A stretch of DNA of 64,000 nt from Planctomycetota bacterium (GCA_003576915.1 QEVF01000007.1:1-64000), one strand, 5' to 3'; shown: positions 6,569-17,664, counted from the stretch's first letter. Made by a program: numbers and translations. Notes: generated from the letters alone by a model not told the origin.

Positions 6569-9500
6569 CTACTTCTTCTTGAAGGTCACCGGCACATCGA
6601 CGGTCTGGCCGGTGATGACGACGAAGGAGGCCGTGGCGTCCTCGTAGTCAGGGTGTTTGAAGGTGATGGTGTAGGAGTCCTGGGGGAGGTCCTTGATGAT
6701 GAAGGAGTTCTCGTCAGGATTCTGCGCCATGGAGCCGTCGGGGTTGAAGAAATCCAGAAAGGTGAAGGGCTTCTTGTACAGTGCGCCCGTGCTGTCCTTG
6801 ATCTCGTAGGTCAACTGGTAGGCCTCGTCGAGATTCAGGTCTTTGTTCTGGACGATGATCTTCGCGTTGCCGCTTGCGATGACGTTGAATTCCACCGGCG
6901 TGGTTTCGCCCGCCTTGAAACTGACGCCATGGACGCGGCAGGGCGCGTAGTTGGTGATCGACAGGATCACGTTGTAGGTGCCCGGCGGCAGGTTCTTGAT
7001 CTCGAACTCCTTCTTGTCGAACAGGTTGGCCACGCCGTTTTCACCCAGGGTGATCTGCTTGCCTTTGCTGTCTTCGATGGTCACGACGGCAAGCAGGGTG
7101 TTGGGGAAGGTCGGCTTGGCCCCGTCGATGCCCTTGACGGTGCCCTTGAGCGTCGCGTTCTCGCGCGGCAGCACGAGTTGCAGGCCAGTGATGCTTGCCT
7201 GTGCATTGACGTAGGGCTTGATCAGCATGCCGTACCTGTCGCTGCGAACGGTGATCTTGTAGGCGCCGGGGCTGAGACCCTTGATCTCGAACGCGCCGGT
7301 CTTCTTGTCGCACTCGGCGCGGGTGCCCACAATTTCCTCTATGGGGGATATCTGGCCATCCTTGGGTTCAGTCTCTTCGCCGTCATCGTTCTGGGCGTTG
7401 ACGGGGTTGATCCAAACCCGAACGGTGCCCTCCGGAATGCCGCCGCCGTCGAGCGTCACGGTTCCGCTGATGGTCACCGTGACGAAGTCGATGTTCACCT
7501 CGAGGTCGCCCGCCTTGTCCACGCGGACGGTCCTGCGCACCAGATTCGGGAGCGGGAAGGGAACGCCCTCCGTCTTCTGCGCGATCTGGTAGCTGCCCAG
7601 CGGCACGCTGCGGAACTCGTAGGACCCCTGGTCGTCGGTGGTGGTCTGGTTGACGGCGGTGCCGCGCCGTCCCTGCCCGTAAAGCACGAGCCCTTTCTCC
7701 TTGTACGGCTGGCCGTCAACGCGCACGCGCCCGTAGATGCGCGCGGTGCCGGGGCGCTGGTCGTAGATGTCAAAGCGGGTGCGCTCGCCGCGCTTGATGG
7801 GAACGCTGGTGGCCGGGTTGGGAATGGCAAAAGAGGAGAGGTCGCCGTCGAAGCGCCGCACCGTGTAAGTGCCCTCGGCCAGCCCGCTGATCTCGTAGGC
7901 GCCGTTGCGGTCGGTGTAGGTGGTGCGCACGGCAATGCCGTCTTCGCCGATCTTGGCCACCGTCACTGCGACGCCCGGCACGCCCTTTTCCTGAGCGTCA
8001 AAGACGCGCCCGTAGACCGTGCCGCCGTTGACCAGAACCATGTTGTACTCCACGGTTTCACCGGCCTTGACCTCGATCTCCTTGCTGATGTGCTTCTCGT
8101 GATTGCGGCTGTTGGCAACGACGAAGTATTTCTTGGCCTTCAGTCCTTCAAGCCGGTAGCTGCCGTCTTCGGCGCTGCGCACGGAGGGTGGCACAATGCT
8201 GTTGCTTCCGCGATCCGGCAGCTCCTCGCCGAAGAAGCTGTTCATGATGAAGTTGAGTTCGCGCGGCCCGCCTGCCTCGTAAGCCGCAATGGGCACGCCC
8301 GCCACGGGCTCGCCGAACTCATCCGTTACTTTGCCCGCGATGATGCCGCCCGGGGCCAGCGTGATGACCACTTCGGCCACCTGCCCGGGCACCATCGGCG
8401 CGGCCGTCTCACCGTTGCAGTAGCCAATGGCGGAGGCGCAGATGATGCGCGAAGGCCGGCGGTCGTTGCTGGGCGGAATGTGTTTGAGCAGGAAGCTGCC
8501 GTCGGACTCCGTGGTCGTGGACACTGCCCTGGGCGGCAAGGCGAGTCCCACGACCATTTCGCCGCCCTGGACGAAGTCGTTGTTGTTGTAGTACACGCGC
8601 GCGCCGGCGATGCCCTGGCCCTTGATGTCGATGACGCGTCCCTTGACGGTGCAGCCGTCCTCCAGTTCGATGTCGCGCGCTTTCACGACTTCGCCGGCCA
8701 CCGGCGCGACGCCCACGCTGGCCACTGCGTAGTTTTCAGCCAGGGCCCGCACCTCGATGCCCCCGGGTCCCCCCTGTCCGCCGGGACCTCCTGGCATGCC
8801 CTGGCCGCGACGGCGATTGCCGATGGCGGAGGGGGGCGCGTTTTCAAAGCGGTACTTGCCTTCGGTGTCCGTCACCGTGCTGCCAAAGCTGCCGCCCAAG
8901 GCCGTGGTCAGCTCCACCGAAGCACCCGCCACGGGCTGCTTGTCGCTCTTGCGGATGACGCGACCCTCGACGATGCCCGCCTGAATCAGGATGAAGGGCA
9001 GCAGCTCCACCTGCGCGTATTCAGCCAGTTCCGTGGTCTGGGAATCGCGGGTCAGGGGATTGAACTCATTGCTGATCCAACCCTGCTTTACAGCCTTCAC
9101 CGTGTAGTTGCCGGGAGGAATCAGGGTAACGTCATATCGGCCCTGCTCGTCGCTCTTGACCGGCTTGAGCCGCCCCAGCAGCCTGGCAATGCGGTCTTCC
9201 TGCGGGCTCATGCGCGGAGCGGAAAACTCAATGGCCGCGTCTGCCAGGGGGGTCTGGTCATCGCCCGAGAACACCACCCCATAGACCCGCGCCGGGCGGA
9301 ACAGCTTCAGCTTGATGTTGTCCACTGCGGGCTTTGCCGCACTGAGAGAAAACACGCCTGAGGCGGCGATGGCATAATCTTCGGAGATGCTGGCTACAAA
9401 GTGCTCAACGCCTTCTTCGAGGTTCACCTCAAAAGCGAAGGAGCCCTTTTCGTCGGTGGTTGCGCTGGGTCCGTTGAGCGAAGCATCCTTTTCCGCCAGA

Positions 9501-9832
9501 AGCTGGACGCGACTCGCGGCGATGGGCTCATCCTCCGAGTCCACCACGACGCCCGAAATCCTGCCGGCGATGCTGGCGCGCTTGGGCGCCACGACTTCAG
9601 GTTGCCCGGCAACTTCGGGTCGAGGCGTTTCCGTTTCGGCCTGGTTGCCGCCGCGCGGATTGCCCTGGCCGGATGGACGGCTATCCGCATCTGACACGTC
9701 CACGCTGGTTCCGTTGCTACGGACCTCGCGGCCTTTGCCCGGGTCGCTGCGGAACACGAAATAGAGGCCCACCATGCCCAGCAGCAGGAAGATCAGCATG
9801 CCGGCGAGAATCGGCTGTTTGGAGCGGTTCAT
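6569..9832 (-). CDS. Large membrane-anchored carboxypeptidase-regulatory-like repeat protein
   Basis: A 1087-residue protein. An N-terminal signal anchor (residues 9-27, GMLIFLLLGMVGLYFVF) is followed by a low-complexity linker and then a long series of carboxypeptidase regulatory-like/CnaB-type beta-sandwich repeats. They are recognisable by recurring G-x-V-x-D-x-x-G-x-P-(I/V)-A-G-A-x-V, D-x-x-G-x-(Y/F) and L-P-P-G-x-Y-x-(V/I) motifs, for example GQGIAGARVYY, LPPGTYNV and LPQDSYTITF. No catalytic domain is visible. Such proteins are abundant in planctomycetes and are thought to form extracellular or cell-envelope scaffolds. Around ten repeats can be counted by eye. A smaller relative lies at 18.7 kb. 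Confidence 0.85.
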   Translation of the reverse strand: MNRSKQPILAGMLIFLLLGMVGLYFVFRSDPGKGREVRSNGTSVDVSDADSRPSGQGNPRGGNQAETETPRPEVAGQPEVVAPKRASIAGRISGVVVDSEDEPIAASRVQLLAEKDASLNGPSATTDEKGSFAFEVNLEEGVEHFVASISEDYAIAASGVFSLSAAKPAVDNIKLKLFRPARVYGVVFSGDDQTPLADAAIEFSAPRMSPQEDRIARLLGRLKPVKSDEQGRYDVTLIPPGNYTVKAVKQGWISNEFNPLTRDSQTTELAEYAQVELLPFILIQAGIVEGRVIRKSDKQPVAGASVELTTALGGSFGSTVTDTEGKYRFENAPPSAIGNRRRGQGMPGGPGGQGGPGGIEVRALAENYAVASVGVAPVAGEVVKARDIELEDGCTVKGRVIDIKGQGIAGARVYYNNNDFVQGGEMVVGLALPPRAVSTTTESDGSFLLKHIPPSNDRRPSRIICASAIGYCNGETAAPMVPGQVAEVVITLAPGGIIAGKVTDEFGEPVAGVPIAAYEAGGPRELNFIMNSFFGEELPDRGSNSIVPPSVRSAEDGSYRLEGLKAKKYFVVANSRNHEKHISKEIEVKAGETVEYNMVLVNGGTVYGRVFDAQEKGVPGVAVTVAKIGEDGIAVRTTYTDRNGAYEISGLAEGTYTVRRFDGDLSSFAIPNPATSVPIKRGERTRFDIYDQRPGTARIYGRVRVDGQPYKEKGLVLYGQGRRGTAVNQTTTDDQGSYEFRSVPLGSYQIAQKTEGVPFPLPNLVRRTVRVDKAGDLEVNIDFVTVTISGTVTLDGGGIPEGTVRVWINPVNAQNDDGEETEPKDGQISPIEEIVGTRAECDKKTGAFEIKGLSPGAYKITVRSDRYGMLIKPYVNAQASITGLQLVLPRENATLKGTVKGIDGAKPTFPNTLLAVVTIEDSKGKQITLGENGVANLFDKKEFEIKNLPPGTYNVILSITNYAPCRVHGVSFKAGETTPVEFNVIASGNAKIIVQNKDLNLDEAYQLTYEIKDSTGALYKKPFTFLDFFNPDGSMAQNPDENSFIIKDLPQDSYTITFKHPDYEDATASFVVITGQTVDVPVTFKKK

Positions 9833-10153
9833 GTTGGCGATGTCCCGAAGTCAGCTTTGATCGATGTCTATGAGTCCTTATTGTCCGTCGCCGCGCGGCA
9901 GTCTCACGCCCAAAGTGAGGCGGGCGGCCGAGGATTCAGCCGCCCGCCGCCCGCAATTCAGACACACCGTAGCTCAATTGGCCTGCAAAGCTTGACCCTA
10001 GCAGGCTGCTGAAGAAGTGGCATCCGGCCACTTTTTCAGCCCGGTCGGGCCAAAGTGCATCTGGCCCGACCTTCATTTCAAGCGGCTTTTCAGCCGCTTG
10101 AAATGCACAAGCCATCCATGGCTTGCGTCCGCCGGCCGTATTTCAGCGGCCAG
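9833..10153. other. Intergenic region with hairpins and structured repeat
   Basis: About 320 bases between two minus-strand genes. It contains the GC-rich hairpin at 9919-9948 and the multi-hairpin repeat (10008-10156). No open frame with a ribosome binding site is seen. Positions 9970-9981 match the tRNA D-arm consensus, but no other tRNA parts are present. Confidence 0.6.
9919..9948. terminator. GC-rich hairpin, possible terminator of the NPCBM gene
   Basis: A perfect 10-bp inverted repeat (GGCGGGCGGC at 9919-9928 with GCCGCCCGCC at 9939-9948) with a 10-base loop. It lies downstream, on the minus strand, of the NPCBM gene. No T tract follows, so termination is uncertain. Confidence 0.4.
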
Positions 10154-10156
10154 CTA
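10008..10156 (-). repeat. Interspersed multi-hairpin repeat, copy A
   Basis: Five consecutive inverted repeats: 10008-10020/10028-10040 (13 bp, one wobble), 10043-10051/10063-10071 (9 bp perfect), 10074-10087/10092-10105 (14 bp perfect), 10108-10115/10118-10125 and 10134-10138/10147-10151. The element ends exactly at the TAG stop codon (10154-10156) of the NPCBM gene on the minus strand. A homologous copy lies at 54122-54270 in the same orientation and also abuts a stop codon. This looks like a MITE/REP-type element or a conserved structured RNA 3' end. Confidence 0.75.
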
Positions 10157-11371
10157 GCGCACCACTTTGATGTTGGCCCAGTTGGCGCGGTCCTGGATGT
10201 CGGCGTTGTCGGCCGCAGTCACTTCCAGAACCAGTTCATTGACATTCAGCACGTCAAGGTTCAGCTCGATAGCGGGCGAGCTTCGCCGGACGACGCCGGA
10301 CTCGTAGAGCAGTTTGCCGTCCCCGTAGACCTTGAATTCAACACTGGCAAGGTCGCCCGCGCTGTCGTCGATGCCCAGCGTCGCCACGAGCTTGCTGTAA
10401 CCCTTGCGCAGGTTGTAGCTCAACTTGCTGAGGGCGTGCACGCCCAGGCCCTTGGCGAAAGTCCTGCCCCGCAGGGTCAGTTGACCTCCGCCCTGCGCCC
10501 TGTCCCGGCGCACCTTGAACAGATAGCTTTCGTACTTGAAGTCTGCGGGCAGATAATAGGGGCGTTCCTGGGGCGTGCCGGCGAACTCCAGGTCGCTCAG
10601 ATAGGCGTAGCGGCCATTCTTCATGGTCACGCTCATCAGGTTGCGCTCTTCCATCACAAGGGCGCCCACACGGTGCTCAAGTTCCAGTTTGCCACCGCCC
10701 CAGCTCTTGATGCGGGCGCTCAGCACGCTGCCGTCGCGCAACGTGAAGATTCCGTGCAGAGCCTTCTCCGCTTCTGCGGGTTTGCGCTTGCAGACAATGC
10801 CGCGCACGCGACTCCATGAGAACTTGTCGTCCTGCTTCAGGATCTCGTTGTAGACCAGCAGACCCTCACGCGTCACGCGCATGAGTTGAGCCTTGGGGTC
10901 AGCTCCATCCGGGGCGAAGTGCAGGCAGTCGCGGGAGTCCTTGTCCTTGGGGTCCACATCCGGCAGGGTGCCCGGTTTGACGTTGGCCGTGACCTCAATG
11001 CGCGCCACCAGGTTGATGTCGAGGGTGATTTCTCCCAGGCGCGGCGAGGTCAGCTTGAAGAGGTCTTCGTTGTCTTCGGGCCCGTCGAGGGGCAGCCCGT
11101 AGAGAAGGTCGCCGTTGGTAAGAAGCACGCGCAAGGGAGTCTCGTCCTTCTTGCGCTCGACGGCTGACTGGCCAAAGCTGATCTCTTCAACCTCATCCAG
11201 ACCAACGCGCTCAGGCACGTCGCTGCCGGCAATCTTTATTTCCAGGCGGTTCAGGTTGTCGAGCTTCGTGATGTCGCCTTCAATGGGTGGCTTGAAGATG
11301 GAACTGACTCTGGCACCCGCTTGCAGCGGCGATGCCAAGACCAGGACAACAAGCGCAGCGTACCTCAGCAT
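10154..11371 (-). CDS. Exported protein with C-terminal NPCBM/NEW2 carbohydrate-binding-like domain
   Basis: A 405-residue protein. The start at 11371 (MLRYAALVVLVLASPLQAGA) gives a clean signal peptide and has GGGAGG about 7 bases upstream; longer frames to 11521 lack these. The C-terminal 130 residues contain the NPCBM hallmarks: F-x-x-G-L-G-V-H-A-x-S-x-L-x-Y (AKGLGVHALSKLSY), a beta-rich middle with D-D-S-A-G, V-x-F-K-V-Y-G-D-G, and a closing D-R-A-N-W. NPCBM domains are putative carbohydrate-binding modules. The N-terminal 270 residues are unassigned. It is probably periplasmic or surface-associated and divergent from groEL1. Confidence 0.82.
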   Translation of the reverse strand: MLRYAALVVLVLASPLQAGARVSSIFKPPIEGDITKLDNLNRLEIKIAGSDVPERVGLDEVEEISFGQSAVERKKDETPLRVLLTNGDLLYGLPLDGPEDNEDLFKLTSPRLGEITLDINLVARIEVTANVKPGTLPDVDPKDKDSRDCLHFAPDGADPKAQLMRVTREGLLVYNEILKQDDKFSWSRVRGIVCKRKPAEAEKALHGIFTLRDGSVLSARIKSWGGGKLELEHRVGALVMEERNLMSVTMKNGRYAYLSDLEFAGTPQERPYYLPADFKYESYLFKVRRDRAQGGGQLTLRGRTFAKGLGVHALSKLSYNLRKGYSKLVATLGIDDSAGDLASVEFKVYGDGKLLYESGVVRRSSPAIELNLDVLNVNELVLEVTAADNADIQDRANWANIKVVR

Positions 11372-11683
11372 GGGCAACCTCCCGATGGCCGACGATGATA
11401 TTACGTGCGCGGCGAGGCTCAGGGGCAATTTGCTGGAGAGTTTGAGGGGGCGGGGGAGACCTGCGCAGCCATGTCTGCCATAATTGCAGTGAGCACTATT
11501 GGCGTTGGGCGCCCCTGTCACTTTGGCGGCAGTCCGCCGAGGCGTGTTTGGTCACGCGAGGCGGCCTCCGTAAAGCCATTGAAGCTCATGAGTTAGCGCT
11601 CGGCTTCCGGCGGGTCTGTTGGCACCGACCTTGCTTGGCTTGCCGCGCCAACTTTGATTCCGACTCCGCTGGAGGTCTAGAGC
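11372..11683. other. Divergent intergenic region upstream of groEL1
   Basis: About 310 bases separating the NPCBM gene (minus) from groEL1 (plus). GGAGG at 11671-11675 serves groEL1. A single half-site resembling CIRCE (TTAGCGCTC, 11593-11601) has no matching right half, so HrcA control is not supported. No other gene is visible. Confidence 0.5.
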
Positions 11684-13315
<1,632 letters not shown>

Positions 13316-13333
13316 CCCTCAAGGAAGCAGCCC

Positions 13334-13648
13334 GTGAACAAATCGACCGCCGAATGGCCGTTTGCCGAGGGAACGCGCATTGAAGTGGGCGCCGAAGTCA
13401 AGAACATCGTCGCCGCCGATGCCGCGCTCGCCGAGTCGCTCAAGGACCTCGCCTGGGTAGACGTTGCGCGCCAGTTTGCTTGGTGCGGTTCGCGTGATGC
13501 GGCGGCCCGCAAGCTGCAGGACCTGGCGGCGGGCAGAATCAGCGCCGACAAGGCCAGGGAGCTCGTGGCCTTGGCCCATGAAGCGCGCATGAAGCGGGTG
13601 AAGAACAACAAGAGCGACCAGGACGTCACGGTGCAGCGCGAGAAGTAG
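13334..13648 (+). CDS. Small orphan protein between groEL1 and groES
   Basis: A 104-residue protein with GTG start at 13334 and an AAGGA Shine-Dalgarno at 13321-13325. It begins 18 bases after groEL1 and so probably shares its message. It is soluble, with alternating acidic and basic helices, a tryptophan pair around ARQFAWCGS and a basic C-terminus (ARMKRVKNNKSDQD). I recognise no family. A position inside a chaperonin operon suggests a co-factor or client-specific role, which is inference. Confidence 0.7.
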   Translation: MNKSTAEWPFAEGTRIEVGAEVKNIVAADAALAESLKDLAWVDVARQFAWCGSRDAAARKLQDLAAGRISADKARELVALAHEARMKRVKNNKSDQDVTVQREK

Positions 13649-13654
13649 CCGACA

Positions 13655-13731
13655 GGGCAACTCCAGGGTCCGGGTTCTGCACTCGGAGTTGCCCGCCAGG
13701 GACCAAGCAGCACGGACACTCAGAACCCGGA
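13655..13731 (+). promoter_or_regulatory. Interleaved inverted repeats with pseudoknot topology upstream of groES
   Basis: Two perfect inverted repeats are interlaced in the 113-base gap before groES: GGGCAACTCC (13655-13664) pairs with GGAGTTGCCC (13685-13694), and TCCGGGTTCTG (13669-13679) pairs with CAGAACCCGGA (13721-13731). The order arm1, arm2, arm1', arm2' is that of an H-type pseudoknot or of two overlapping operator-like palindromes. The groES ATG is 30 bases downstream. A cis-regulatory RNA or protein-binding site is inferred. Confidence 0.6.
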
Positions 13732-13761
13732 TGACAGAATACCGCTTTCGTGGAGAGACAC

Positions 13762-14055
13762 ATGCCAAGCAAGTTCCGCCCGCTGGACGACAACATCGTT
13801 CTGAAGCCCGCCGAGGCTGAAGAGAAGACTGCAGGCGGCATCGTGCTGCCCGACGCCGCCAAGGAAAAGCCCATCAAGGGCACCGTGGTGGCCGTGGGCC
13901 CCGGCCGCCTGCTGAAGTCCGGCAAGCGCCTGGAGCCCTCGGTGAAGGTGGGCGATGTTGTCCTGTTCGGCAAGTATTCCGGCAACGACGTCAAGATTGA
14001 CGGCGTCGAGCACAAGATCGTGCGCGAAGCCGAGCTGCTGGCGAAGGTGGAGTAG
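13762..14055 (+). CDS. groES: Co-chaperonin GroES
   Basis: A 97-residue protein with the Hsp10 signatures: FRPLDDNIVLKP near the N-terminus, the mobile-loop region EEKTAGGIVLPDAAKEKP, and GDVVLFGKYSGNDV. It caps the GroEL ring to close the folding chamber. The ATG at 13762 is preferred over the upstream GTG at 13750 because GGAGA lies at 13752-13756. It is flanked by two groEL genes and preceded by a structured intergenic region. Confidence 0.96.
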   Translation: MPSKFRPLDDNIVLKPAEAEEKTAGGIVLPDAAKEKPIKGTVVAVGPGRLLKSGKRLEPSVKVGDVVLFGKYSGNDVKIDGVEHKIVREAELLAKVE

Positions 14056-14166
14056 CCGGCGACGGCGTCTCGGGTCGCGTGGCCCGAGGCGGCACGGATT
14101 CCTGACGCGAGACACGCGGCGCGGCATAAGAGACGTTTCAGCGAGACACGAAACACGAGACCAACC

Positions 14167-15771
14167 ATGGCCAAACAAATCCTGTATGACCTGGACGCGC
14201 GCAAGAAGATCGCCAACGGCGTGCATCAGCTTGCTCGCGCCGTGAAGCAGACGCTGGGCCCCTCGGGCCGTCTTGCGCTCATGAACAAGAGCTTTGGCGG
14301 CCCGGCCGCCGTCAATGACGGCGTGACCGTGGCCAAGGAGATCGAGCTGGCCGATCCCTTCGAGAACATGGGCGCCAAGCTCGTGCAGGAAGTGGCGAGC
14401 AAAACCAACGATGAGGCCGGCGACGGCACCAGCACGGCCACCGTGATTGCCGAGGCCGTGATTGACGAAGGCCTGAAGATGCTCGCCACGGGCATCGGCC
14501 CCCAGGACCTCAAGCGCGGCATTGACAGGGCTGTTGAGGTGGCCGTTGCCTGCATCAAGGAGAATGCGAAGAAGATCAGGAACAACGACGAGCTGAAGGC
14601 TGTGGCCACGATCTCCGCCAACCAGGACAGCGAGATCGGCGGCCTGATGGCCGAGGCCATCGAAAAGGTCGGCGATGAAGGCGTGGTGACCGTGGAGGAG
14701 GGCAAGGGCCTGAAGACGGAGCTTGAGTACGTGGACGGGCTGAGCTTCGACAAGGGCTACATGAGCCCCTACTTCATCACCAACCCCAACGACCTGACCT
14801 GCGAATTCGAGAACCCGCTCATCCTTCTGTACGAGAAGAAGATTTCCAGCGTGCGCGAGTTGATTCCACTTCTGGAGAAGGTGGCACAGAGCGGCAAGCC
14901 GCTGCTGATCGTTTCGGAGGACATCGACGCCGAGGTCCTGGCCACGCTGGTGGTGAACCGCCTGCGCGGCACGCTTCAGGTGTGCGCGGTGAAGGCGCCC
15001 GGCTTTGGCGATCGCCGCAAGGCCATGCTGGATGACCTCGCCATTGTGACCGGCGGACAGCACATCAGTGAGGACATCGGGGTGACGCTCGAGAGCGTGA
15101 CAGTCGAGCAGCTCGGCCGCGCCAAGCGTGTCACCGTGGACAAGGACAACACCACGATTATCGAGGGTGGCGGAAAGAAGCGGGACATCGAGGCCCGTTG
15201 CGGTCAGTTGCGCACGCAGATCGAGCAGAGCCAGAGCCAGTACGACCGCGAGAAGCTCCAGGAGCGCCTGGCGAAGCTGGTCGGCGGCGTGGCCATGATC
15301 CGCGTCGGCGGACACACCGAGGCCGAAATGAAGGAGCGCAAGTTCAGGGTCGATGACGCCCTGCACGCCACGCGCGCGGCCAAGCAGGAGGGAATTGTGC
15401 CCGGCGGTGGCGTGACCTACCTGCGCGCGGCCCAGGCCATCCGCGACGCGAAGTTCTCCGGCGACGAGCGATTCGGCGCCCAGGTGCTGGCCGCGGCGCT
15501 GGAAGCTCCCACGCGCCAGATCGCGGAGAACTCGGGCCAGGACGGCAGGCTGGTCGTGGAGAGCATCAAGGAGAAGAAGGTCTTCAGCTTCGGCTACAAT
15601 GCCTTGAAGGGCGAGTACGGCGACATGCTGAAGATGGGCGTGATCGACCCGGCCAAGGTTGCCCGTTGCGCCATTCAGAACGCGGCTTCGGTGGCGGGCC
15701 TGATCCTGACGACGAACACGCTGGTGACGGATGTGAAGGACAAGAAGTCCGTTGCGGGCGCGGTGGCCTAG
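14167..15771 (+). CDS. groEL2: Chaperonin GroEL, copy 2
   Basis: A 534-residue Hsp60 chaperonin with TLGPSGR, the ATP-site motif [25 protein letters not shown] and [11 protein letters not shown]. It is clearly a paralogue of groEL1, with many local differences (for example E-I-E-L-A-D-P-F versus E-I-E-L-T-D-P-Y). The C-terminus ends SVAGAVA, so it too lacks a Gly-Met tail. Paired, diverged GroELs often specialise in different clients or assembly states. The direct repeat gcgagacacg (14107-14116 and 14141-14150) lies in its upstream gap. Confidence 0.96.
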   Translation: MAKQILYDLDARKKIANGVHQLARAVKQTLGPSGRLALMNKSFGGPAAVNDGVTVAKEIELADPFENMGAKLVQEVASKTNDEAGDGTSTATVIAEAVIDEGLKMLATGIGPQDLKRGIDRAVEVAVACIKENAKKIRNNDELKAVATISANQDSEIGGLMAEAIEKVGDEGVVTVEEGKGLKTELEYVDGLSFDKGYMSPYFITNPNDLTCEFENPLILLYEKKISSVRELIPLLEKVAQSGKPLLIVSEDIDAEVLATLVVNRLRGTLQVCAVKAPGFGDRRKAMLDDLAIVTGGQHISEDIGVTLESVTVEQLGRAKRVTVDKDNTTIIEGGGKKRDIEARCGQLRTQIEQSQSQYDREKLQERLAKLVGGVAMIRVGGHTEAEMKERKFRVDDALHATRAAKQEGIVPGGGVTYLRAAQAIRDAKFSGDERFGAQVLAAALEAPTRQIAENSGQDGRLVVESIKEKKVFSFGYNALKGEYGDMLKMGVIDPAKVARCAIQNAASVAGLILTTNTLVTDVKDKKSVAGAVA

Positions 15772-15772
15772 C

Positions 15773-16021
15773 GTGTTGCAGAGCGGCTGGACCATCCGCT
15801 TTCACTCCCGCTACACCGATGCGGCCGGCAACATTCGCGCGCAGTTCTGCCTCGGGCCCGGGCCAGATGCCCGGGCCCGCGTCACAGATGTTCGCGGGGA
15901 AATCTGCCTGGATGTCAGGCGCTCTGTGGTGACTCTGGAGAACGTCAGCCGCAACCTCACGCGTGAGGAGGAAGTGGCCCTCATGCGGGCCTGGCACGAG
16001 CAGGCAGGGCACTCCGGCTGA
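15773..16021 (+). CDS. Small hypothetical protein after groEL2
   Basis: An 82-residue frame starting at GTG 15773, 1 base after the groEL2 stop; an ATG at 15752 inside groEL2 is an alternative. The sequence has plausible beta-strand patterning (WTIRFHSRYTDAAGN, VVTLENVSRNLTREEE) and no membrane segment. No family is recognised and the ribosome binding site is weak. Its tight position behind groEL2 supports translation by coupling. Confidence 0.5.
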   Translation: MLQSGWTIRFHSRYTDAAGNIRAQFCLGPGPDARARVTDVRGEICLDVRRSVVTLENVSRNLTREEEVALMRAWHEQAGHSG

Positions 16022-16084
16022 ACCACCGGCATGCCGATTGCGTCTCAGGTCAAAGGCCATGGGCCTGATCCTTGGAGAACGACG

Positions 16085-16432
16085 ATGACAATGAAGACGT
16101 GGACCGCAGTGGTGGTGTTGAGCGCGGCGCTGGTGCTTTCAGCTCTGGCGGGAATGCACTCGGGCGCGGATGTGCAGGCCCAGGCCGGCAAGAGCTACGA
16201 GTACGGCTACATCGTGCCCGTGCAGCGGCTTGAGAGCTATGAGCTGGAGGTCGGGCGTTGGGCCGGAACCGACGCCGACAAGAAGTACCTGGCATCGCAC
16301 GTGTTTGCCTATGCACAGGGCGAGAACATCCACATCCAGCGCCTCAATGCGCTGCGCCTGATCAACAAGCTCTCGGATGAAGGATGGGAGCTGATGGACG
16401 CGCAGGCCGGCGTCGTGCGGCGTGCGCGGTAG
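16085..16432 (+). CDS. Exported DUF4177-like protein
   Basis: A 115-residue protein. The ATG at 16085 follows GGAG near 16074 and gives a signal peptide ([18 protein letters not shown]..., cleaved about AQA). The mature part ends with [20 protein letters not shown], which matches the N-x-L-x-x-E-G-W-E-L core of small DUF4177 proteins. The function of that family is unknown. It lies between chaperonin and dnaJ genes but is exported, so a direct chaperone role is unlikely. Confidence 0.6.
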   Translation: MTMKTWTAVVVLSAALVLSALAGMHSGADVQAQAGKSYEYGYIVPVQRLESYELEVGRWAGTDADKKYLASHVFAYAQGENIHIQRLNALRLINKLSDEGWELMDAQAGVVRRAR

Positions 16433-16473
16433 TCCGGTCGGGTTGGGCTACCGGCTTTGAGGGGCAGCTTGAT

Positions 16474-17616
16474 ATGGCAAAGCGCGACTACTACGAGATT
16501 CTCGGTGTGGAGAAGAATGCTTCTCCTGACGAGATCAAGAAGGCCTATCACAAGCTGGCCCTCAAGTACCACCCGGACCGCAATCAGGGTGACAAGGAAG
16601 CCGAGGCCAAGTTCAAAGAGGCCGCGGAAGCATACGGCGTGCTCTCCGATGAAGGCAAGCGTCGCAACTATGACCAGTTCGGGCATGCCGGCGTGGACGG
16701 CGGCTTTCCCGGCGGCGGCGCGGGCTTCACCAATGTCGAGGACATCTTCTCGGCCTTTGGCGATATCTTCGGCGGCAGTGTGTTTGGAGACTTCTTCGGC
16801 GGCGGTTCCCGCGGCGCATCGCGGGGCCGCCGTCGCGCACGCAAGGGTGCTTCCCTGCGCTGCAGCGTCGAGCTGGATTTCTCCGACCCCATCGAGCCCA
16901 TCGAGAAGACCATCGAGCTGCGCCGCGGAGAGCTGTGCGAGGCCTGCCACGGCAGCGGCGCCAAGCCGGGCACGAAGCCCAGCACCTGCGGCACCTGCGG
17001 CGGCGCCGGAGCCGTCATGAGTTCGGCAGGCTTCTTTCAGATGCGCAGCACCTGCCCCCAGTGTGGAGGCACGGGCGAGACCATCAGTGACCCCTGCGGA
17101 ACCTGCCGCGGAGCGGGGCGCGTGGTCAAGGCCCGCGAGATCAAGATCAAGATTCCTGCCGGCATCGAGGACGGCATCACCCTGCGCGTAGCCGGAGAAG
17201 GCGAAAGCGGAGATCCCGGGGCCGAGGCGGGCGACCTGCTGTGTGACGTGCGCATCCGTCCGCACCCTGTCTTCAAGCGCGCTGAGGCCGACGTGTTTCT
17301 CGTGGTACCCATTTCCTTTGCCCAGGCAGCCTTGGGCGCGAGCATCGAAGTACCCACTCTGCGAGGCAAGGCCGAACTCAAGGTGCCGCGCGGGACCCAG
17401 AGCCAGACCGTGCTCAGGCTCAAGGGGGAAGGATTCCCCAAGCTCGGCGGTTATGGCAAGGGGGACCAGTTGGTGGAGGTCGTGGTGGAAGTGCCGCGCA
17501 AACTGACCAAAGAGCAGGAGAAACTGCTGCGCCAGTTTGCCGAGACGGAAGATCAGAACGTGACGCCCGAGCGTCAGAGCTTCCTGGACATGATGAAGAA
17601 GTTGCTCAAGCGCTGA
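16474..17616 (+). CDS. dnaJ: Chaperone protein DnaJ
   Basis: A 380-residue Hsp40. The start [12 protein letters not shown] opens the J domain, with the essential HPD at residues 33-35 that stimulates DnaK ATPase. Then come a Gly/Phe-rich linker ([23 protein letters not shown]), the four zinc-finger repeats [24 protein letters not shown] and CGTCRGAG, and the C-terminal substrate-binding domains. The full type I architecture is present. A longer frame from 16384 lacks homology and is rejected. It is followed by grpE; dnaK is not in this window. Confidence 0.96.
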   Translation: MAKRDYYEILGVEKNASPDEIKKAYHKLALKYHPDRNQGDKEAEAKFKEAAEAYGVLSDEGKRRNYDQFGHAGVDGGFPGGGAGFTNVEDIFSAFGDIFGGSVFGDFFGGGSRGASRGRRRARKGASLRCSVELDFSDPIEPIEKTIELRRGELCEACHGSGAKPGTKPSTCGTCGGAGAVMSSAGFFQMRSTCPQCGGTGETISDPCGTCRGAGRVVKAREIKIKIPAGIEDGITLRVAGEGESGDPGAEAGDLLCDVRIRPHPVFKRAEADVFLVVPISFAQAALGASIEVPTLRGKAELKVPRGTQSQTVLRLKGEGFPKLGGYGKGDQLVEVVVEVPRKLTKEQEKLLRQFAETEDQNVTPERQSFLDMMKKLLKR

Positions 17617-17664
17617 TAGCGCCGTCAGCGCCCCGGAACGTGAGATTGCAGGAGCTGTGAAGTC

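Noticed and set aside
6653..9361. Long plus-strand open frame opposite the giant repeat protein
   Set aside because: Antisense shadow; the minus strand encodes clear beta-sandwich repeats with a signal anchor.
9970..9981. tRNA gene (D-arm consensus tagctcaattgg)
   Set aside because: No anticodon stem, T-arm or acceptor stem can be built around it.
11593..11619. CIRCE (HrcA) operator before groEL1
   Set aside because: Only the left half (TTAGCGCTC) is present; the bases at 11611-11619 do not match GAGTGCTAA.
14107..14150. Direct repeat gcgagacacg (14107-14116, 14141-14150) as a regulator site before groEL2
   Set aside because: Two 10-base copies in a GC-rich gap are weak evidence, and no inverted symmetry accompanies them.
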